A DNA stretch of 64,000 bases, from contig NZ_CP135079.1 in the NCBI RefSeq assembly GCF_032121415.1, positions 1,550,001-1,614,000 of the forward strand. The letters are read 5' to 3'. Under the pieces are notes generated by a model. The model did not search any database. It was not told the DNA's origin and worked only from the letters and a program-made list of their open reading frames with translations. The stretch comes from Streptomyces parvus (lineage in GTDB: Bacteria > Actinomycetota > Actinomycetes > Streptomycetales > Streptomycetaceae). Below, in pieces: positions 60,659 through 64,000 of the stretch (its first letter is position 1; the number at the start of each line of letters is the position of its first letter). A program made the position numbers and the translations under genes.

Positions 60659-61747
60659 ATGGACGCTTCCCCCTTCCCCAGCCGGGCGCGCGGGCTGCTG
60701 CTTCCCCTGTCCGCGGCCCTCTGCGCCATCGCCCTGGCGGGCGGCTGCTCCGGTACGAGTCCGGCGGCCCCGGCCCCCGAGGCCAGTGCGTCGGGTACGG
60801 CGCAGGGCGCGGTGAAGCGCGCACCCGACGATCTGGAGAACGCCTACCAGGACGTCATCAACGACGTACTGCCGTCGGTGGTGCAGATCGACGCCTCGGA
60901 GGGGCTCGGCTCCGGGATCGTGTACGACGACAAGGGACACATCGTCACCAACGCCCATGTGGTCGGTGACGAGAAGAAGTTCAAGGTCAGCGTCGCCACC
61001 GGGGAGGCGGTGCTGAGCGCGTCCCTGGTCTCCTCCTACCCGGAGCAGGACCTGGCGGTGATCAAGCTCGACGAGGTGCCGGACGGGCTGCGGGCCGCGA
61101 AGTTCGGCGACGCGGAGAAGGTCGAGGTCGGGCAGATCGTCCTGGCGATGGGCTCGCCGCTGGGCCTGTCCAGCAGCGTCACCCAGGGCATCGTCTCCGC
61201 GCTCGGCCGGACGGTGAGCGAGAGCCGGTCTGGCGGTGGCACGGGCGCGACGATCGCCAACATGGTGCAGACGTCCGCGGCGATCAACCCGGGCAACAGC
61301 GGCGGTGCGCTCGTGAACCTCGACAGCCAGGTGATCGGCATCCCGACCCTGGCCGCGACCGACCCGCAGATGGGCGACAGCGCGGCGCCGGGCATCGGCT
61401 TCGCGATCCCCGTCTCGATGGTGAGGACGGTCGCCGACCAGATCATCGAGGACGGCAAGGTCACCGACTCGGGCCGGGCCGCGCTGAACATCACCGGCCG
61501 CACGGTCGTCGACGACAACTACCGCCCCGCCGGGGTGGCACTGGTCAGTGTGGAGCGGGGCGGTGCGGCGGCCGACGCGGGGCTGCGGCCCGGGGACACC
61601 ATCACGAGGATCGGGAACGCCGAGGTCACCACGATCACCTCGCTCTCCGAGGCGCTGGCGGGTGAGAAGCCGGGCGGGAAGGTGACCGTGACGTACACCC
61701 GGGACGGCGACAGCCGGACGGCGGAGGTCACGCTCGGGGAGATCTGA
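60659..61747 (+). CDS. HtrA/DegP-like serine protease lipoprotein
   Basis: A 362-residue S1C protease. Signal peptide with lipobox LAGGC (lipidated C30). The triad is H100 (IVTNAHVV), D131 (PEQDLAVIKL) and S214 (NPGNSGGAL). One PDZ domain follows (about 270-355, with GVALVSVERGGAAADAGLRPGDTITRIG). It would act on misfolded proteins outside the membrane. No Shine-Dalgarno is seen before the ATG, so the start is slightly uncertain. A 19-bp terminator follows. Confidence 0.92.
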   Translation: MDASPFPSRARGLLLPLSAALCAIALAGGCSGTSPAAPAPEASASGTAQGAVKRAPDDLENAYQDVINDVLPSVVQIDASEGLGSGIVYDDKGHIVTNAHVVGDEKKFKVSVATGEAVLSASLVSSYPEQDLAVIKLDEVPDGLRAAKFGDAEKVEVGQIVLAMGSPLGLSSSVTQGIVSALGRTVSESRSGGGTGATIANMVQTSAAINPGNSGGALVNLDSQVIGIPTLAATDPQMGDSAAPGIGFAIPVSMVRTVADQIIEDGKVTDSGRAALNITGRTVVDDNYRPAGVALVSVERGGAAADAGLRPGDTITRIGNAEVTTITSLSEALAGEKPGGKVTVTYTRDGDSRTAEVTLGEI

Positions 61748-61766
61748 TCCCCCGGAGTCGGAGAGC

Positions 61767-61808
61767 CGGAAAGGGGCGGTACGGGGTCTCCCGTACCGCC
61801 CCTTTCCG
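61767..61808. terminator. bidirectional terminator after the HtrA-like gene
   Basis: A perfect 19-bp stem with a GTCT loop between convergent genes. Confidence 0.93.
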
Positions 61809-61819
61809 TATGCCGGGCG

Positions 61820-62029
61820 TCAGGCGCCGTCGGCCTGCAGGCTCATCGGGCCGTAGATCTTGGTGGTGTCCTCGAAGAGCGTCACCTGTGCGGCACCGCC
61901 CTCCAGGAGCTCTTTCCAGTACTCACCGATCCAGGACTCCGCGTCGCCCTGGGTGGTGAACTCCTCCGGCTGCAGCGCCGGCTCCGTCTCCGTACCGTCG
62001 GACTTCTCGAACCGCCACGTCCACGCCAT
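61820..62029 (-). CDS. small hypothetical protein
   Basis: A 69-residue acidic protein with MAWTWRFEKSDGTE at the start and FTTQGDAESWIGEYWKELLEGGAAQVTLFED in the middle. The ATG at 62029 follows a perfect AGGAGG, preferred over the in-frame codon at 62047. I recall similar small proteins as conserved hypotheticals in actinobacteria, without a function. It diverges from the cobalamin locus. Confidence 0.8.
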   Translation of the reverse strand: MAWTWRFEKSDGTETEPALQPEEFTTQGDAESWIGEYWKELLEGGAAQVTLFEDTTKIYGPMSLQADGA

Positions 62030-62107
62030 GTCCGCCTCCTGGGTCACGTTGCTGCCCGAAGCCTAGCCGGGCGGGCAGCCGGAGCGGGGACACGGGAGGA
62101 TCAAGGC

Positions 62108-63310
62108 GTGGAACTGACACTGCTCGGCACCGGAGCCCCTGACGGGCTGCCGCGCCCCTCCTGCCCCTGCGCGGTCTGCGCCTCGGCCCGCGGCCCGTGG
62201 GCGCGGGCCGCGACGGCCTTGCTGGTCGACGACGCGCTGCTGCTGGACCTCACCCCCGGCGCGGTGTTCGCGGCCGCCCGCGCGGGGCGTTCGCTGGGCG
62301 CGGTCCGCCAGGTGCTGCTGACCCACCCGCACGACGGGCCCGCCGTCGAACTGCCCGCCCTGCTGCCCCCCGCCGGGCGGGTCCCGGACGGCCAGGTCCT
62401 GACGCTGATCAGCGGGCACCGGGTGCGGGCGGTGGCGATGGACGCCCCGGGGACCGGCTACGAGGTGACCTCCCCTGAGGGCGAGCGGCTGCTGTACCTG
62501 CCGCCGGGGGCCGCCCCCTCCGGGCTGCCCGAGCGGGTGGAGCGGCCGTACGAGATGGTCGTCCTCGATGTGATCGGGCGCCCCGACGCGGTGGCCCGAC
62601 TGCGGGCGGCGGGCGCGGTCGGGCCGACCACCGAGGTCATCGCGGTCCACCTGGACCACGACGCCCCGCCGGGTCCGGCGCTGGAGCGGCGGCTCGCGGC
62701 GGGCGGGGCGCGGGCGGTGCCGGACGGGACGACGCTGGTGGTGGGCGAGTACCACGCGGTGCCGGACGTGCCGCGCCGGGTGCTGGTGACGGGGGGCGCG
62801 CGGTCGGGGAAGTCGCTGGAGGCGGAGCAGCGTCTGGAGGCGTTCCCGGAGGTGGTGTACGTGGCGACCGGCGGCCGGCGCGACGGGGACCCGGAGTGGG
62901 CGGCCCGGATCGGACTGCACCGGGAGCGCAGGCCGGGCGCCTGGCGGACCGAGGAGACCTGCGAACTCACGGAGCTGCTGGGGGCGGACGGGCCGCCGCT
63001 GCTGATCGACTGCCTGTCGCTGTGGCTGACCGACGCGATGGACCGGGTGGGGGCCTGGGAGGACGAGCGGTGGCAGGACGGCGGCGAGGCGGCGTTGCGG
63101 GAGCGGGTCGCGGCGCTGGTCGCCGCGGTGCGCGGGACCCGGCGGCCGGTGGTGCTGGTGACCAACGAGGTGGGGTCGGGGGTGGTCCCGGCGACGGCGG
63201 CGGGGCGGCGGTTCCGGGACGAGCTGGGGCGGCTGAACGCGGCAGTGGCGGCCGAGTGCGAGCAGGTGCTGCTGGTGGTGGCGGGGCAGGTGCTGGTGCT
63301 GCGGGGGTAA
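62108..63310 (+). CDS. MBL-fold domain fused to adenosylcobinamide kinase (CobU/CobP)
   Basis: A 400-residue two-domain protein. The first 215 residues look like a metallo-beta-lactamase fold (LTLLGTGAPDGLPRPSCPC, LLTHPHDGPAV), but the metal motif HxHxDH is degenerate (HPHDGP at 73-78). From about 223 comes the CobU/CobP kinase-guanylyltransferase domain with P-loop GGARSGKS (229-236), VYVATGGRRDGDPEW, LIDCLSLWLTD and LVTNEVGSGVVP. The second domain activates cobinamide for the nucleotide loop of cobalamin. GTG 62108 follows GGGAGG. cobT follows 220 bp later. Confidence 0.88.
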   Translation: MELTLLGTGAPDGLPRPSCPCAVCASARGPWARAATALLVDDALLLDLTPGAVFAAARAGRSLGAVRQVLLTHPHDGPAVELPALLPPAGRVPDGQVLTLISGHRVRAVAMDAPGTGYEVTSPEGERLLYLPPGAAPSGLPERVERPYEMVVLDVIGRPDAVARLRAAGAVGPTTEVIAVHLDHDAPPGPALERRLAAGGARAVPDGTTLVVGEYHAVPDVPRRVLVTGGARSGKSLEAEQRLEAFPEVVYVATGGRRDGDPEWAARIGLHRERRPGAWRTEETCELTELLGADGPPLLIDCLSLWLTDAMDRVGAWEDERWQDGGEAALRERVAALVAAVRGTRRPVVLVTNEVGSGVVPATAAGRRFRDELGRLNAAVAAECEQVLLVVAGQVLVLRG

Positions 63311-63530
63311 GGGGCGTGCCGTTCTGCGGGGGGGGCGCGGGGGCGTCAGCGCTCGGGACCCGGCTCCCGAGGGGTGCGGGAGTGGCCGGTTCCGCCGCTC
63401 ACGGCCCGTTCCGCCCCCGGGGCCGACCGGTACTGTTCCCGCTGGGGCGTGTCCCCCGGACACGCCCTGGGGACCCGCCGCCGGGTTCCCCGACCCGGAT
63501 CCGACCTGACGACCCGCGAGGCAGACCTCC
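63311..63530. other. intergenic region before cobT
   Basis: 220 bp of very GC-rich DNA. GGGCGTGTC and GACACGCCC near 63446-63470 form a hairpin that may end the cobU transcript. I looked for the B12-box of a cobalamin riboswitch and did not find it. Confidence 0.5.
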
Positions 63531-64000
63531 GTGAACCTGGACGACTTCTCCGACCTGATCCAACGCCCCGACGGGGGTGTGCGGCGCGATGCCGAGGAGC
63601 GGCGCGAGCGGCTGACCGTCCCCCCGGGAGCGCTCGGGCGCCTGGACGAGCTGGGCGAGTGGCTCAGCGCCGCGCAGCAGTCCGTGCCGGTCAGGGCCGT
63701 CGAGCAGCCGCGTCTGGTGCTCTTCGCCGGTGACCACGGGGTGGCGGAGCTGGGCGTCTCGGGCCGGCCCGCGGGCAGCGCGTACGAGCTGGTGCGGGCC
63801 GTCCTGGACGGGTCGAGCCCGGTCGCGGTGCTGGCCCGGCGGTTCTCGGTGCCGACGCGGATCGTGGACGTCTGCCTGGACTGCGATCCGGAGCTGCTGC
63901 CCGAGTCCGTGGTGCGGCACCGGGTGCGGCGGGGTTCGGGGCGGATCGACGTCGAGGACGCGATGACCGCGGAGGAGGCCGAGCGGGCGATCCGCCTCGG
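63531..64000 (+). CDS. cobT: CobT, nicotinate-nucleotide--dimethylbenzimidazole phosphoribosyltransferase (partial)
   Basis: The first 156 residues are in the window and the gene continues past the end. It begins MNLDDFSDLIQRPDGG; RLTVPPGALGRLDELGEWL and LVLFAGDHGVAELGVS are CobT blocks, the latter near the nicotinate mononucleotide site. It makes alpha-ribazole phosphate, the lower ligand of cobalamin, so with CobU it assembles the nucleotide loop. The GTG at 63531 has only a weak GCGAGG upstream. The frame is open to the last base. Confidence 0.9.
   Translation, partial: MNLDDFSDLIQRPDGGVRRDAEERRERLTVPPGALGRLDELGEWLSAAQQSVPVRAVEQPRLVLFAGDHGVAELGVSGRPAGSAYELVRAVLDGSSPVAVLARRFSVPTRIVDVCLDCDPELLPESVVRHRVRRGSGRIDVEDAMTAEEAERAIRL

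Noticed and set aside
63311..63530. cobalamin riboswitch before cobT
   Set aside because: No B12-box (GCCACTG-like) or matching aptamer arms could be found in the gap.

Overview
The window is about 64 kb of high-GC actinobacterial chromosome that looks like Streptomyces. Support for this: uniform GC-rich third-codon positions, frequent GTG starts, a class II DAHP synthase, a fused trpEG with a Trp-Trp-Trp leader, a SAM-IV riboswitch, a DmdR-type iron box, a heme-copper qcr/cta locus with a cytochrome bc1 of actinobacterial type, and PASTA kinase, PspA and glkA genes in core order. From memory the order resembles the S. coelicolor SCO2104-SCO2176 region; I could not check this. I see no tRNA, rRNA, CRISPR array, insertion sequence, integrase or prophage. 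This is core, not accessory, DNA.

Layout. 0.01-2.8 kb: a small hypothetical gene diverging from a TPP-riboswitch-controlled thiO-thiS-thiG operon. 2.9-5.8 kb: PASTA Ser/Thr kinase and endonuclease IV. 5.8-7.4 kb: a Mo-cofactor oxidoreductase and the iron-storage pair bfr/bfd, with an iron box on bfd. 7.5-11.1 kb: aromatic amino acid module with aroH diverging from an attenuator-controlled trpEG. 11.1-14.9 kb: 2-hydroxyacid dehydrogenase, two-component system, PlsC-type acyltransferase. 15-20.7 kb: esterase, membrane protein, EEP-family protein, glucokinase glkA with its DUF5304 neighbour, ArsA-like protein and SRPBCC protein. 20.8-26.2 kb: phosphoesterase, FadD, PimB-like and GT87 glycosyltransferases. 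26.2-31.7 kb: metalloprotease-like lipoprotein, two paralogous NlpC/P60 hydrolases, NYN-domain protein, small zinc-finger-like protein. 31.9-36 kb: rhomboid protease, stand-alone Lrp/AsnC ligand domain, a SAM-IV-controlled class V aminotransferase, trpD. 36-45.5 kb: the respiratory block ctaE-qcrC-qcrA-qcrB and ctaC-ctaD-ctaF, interrupted by an L,D-transpeptidase and an atypical receiver protein. 45.7-52 kb: cysteine desulfurase-TusA fusion, PfkB kinase, a secreted/membrane protein, erpA, nadA. 52-59 kb: a possible envelope-stress cassette on one strand (pspA, pspAA, two-component system, RND transporter). 59-64 kb: DUF3043 protein, methyltransferase, HtrA-like lipoprotein protease and the start of a cobalamin locus (MBL-CobU fusion, then cobT running off the end).

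How the parts fit. Sulfur and Fe-S handling recurs: ThiS/ThiG, Bfr/Bfd, a SAM-IV-regulated SufS-like enzyme, the Csd-TusA fusion, ErpA, and the Fe-S enzyme NadA. Respiration genes form two tightly overlapping gene clusters. Regulation by RNA is prominent: TPP and SAM-IV riboswitches, a tryptophan attenuator, and a shortened c-di-AMP (ydaO)-like element. A recurrent TANNNT hexamer 6-8 nt before start codons suggests many leaderless mRNAs.

No wholly new gene system was recognised. The best leads are the SAM-IV element with a six-codon leader ORF, the truncated ydaO-like element before an NlpC/P60 gene, a perfect palindrome over the ctaE start codon, an inverted repeat bracketing the nadA promoter, and an ArsA homologue without P-loop lysines.
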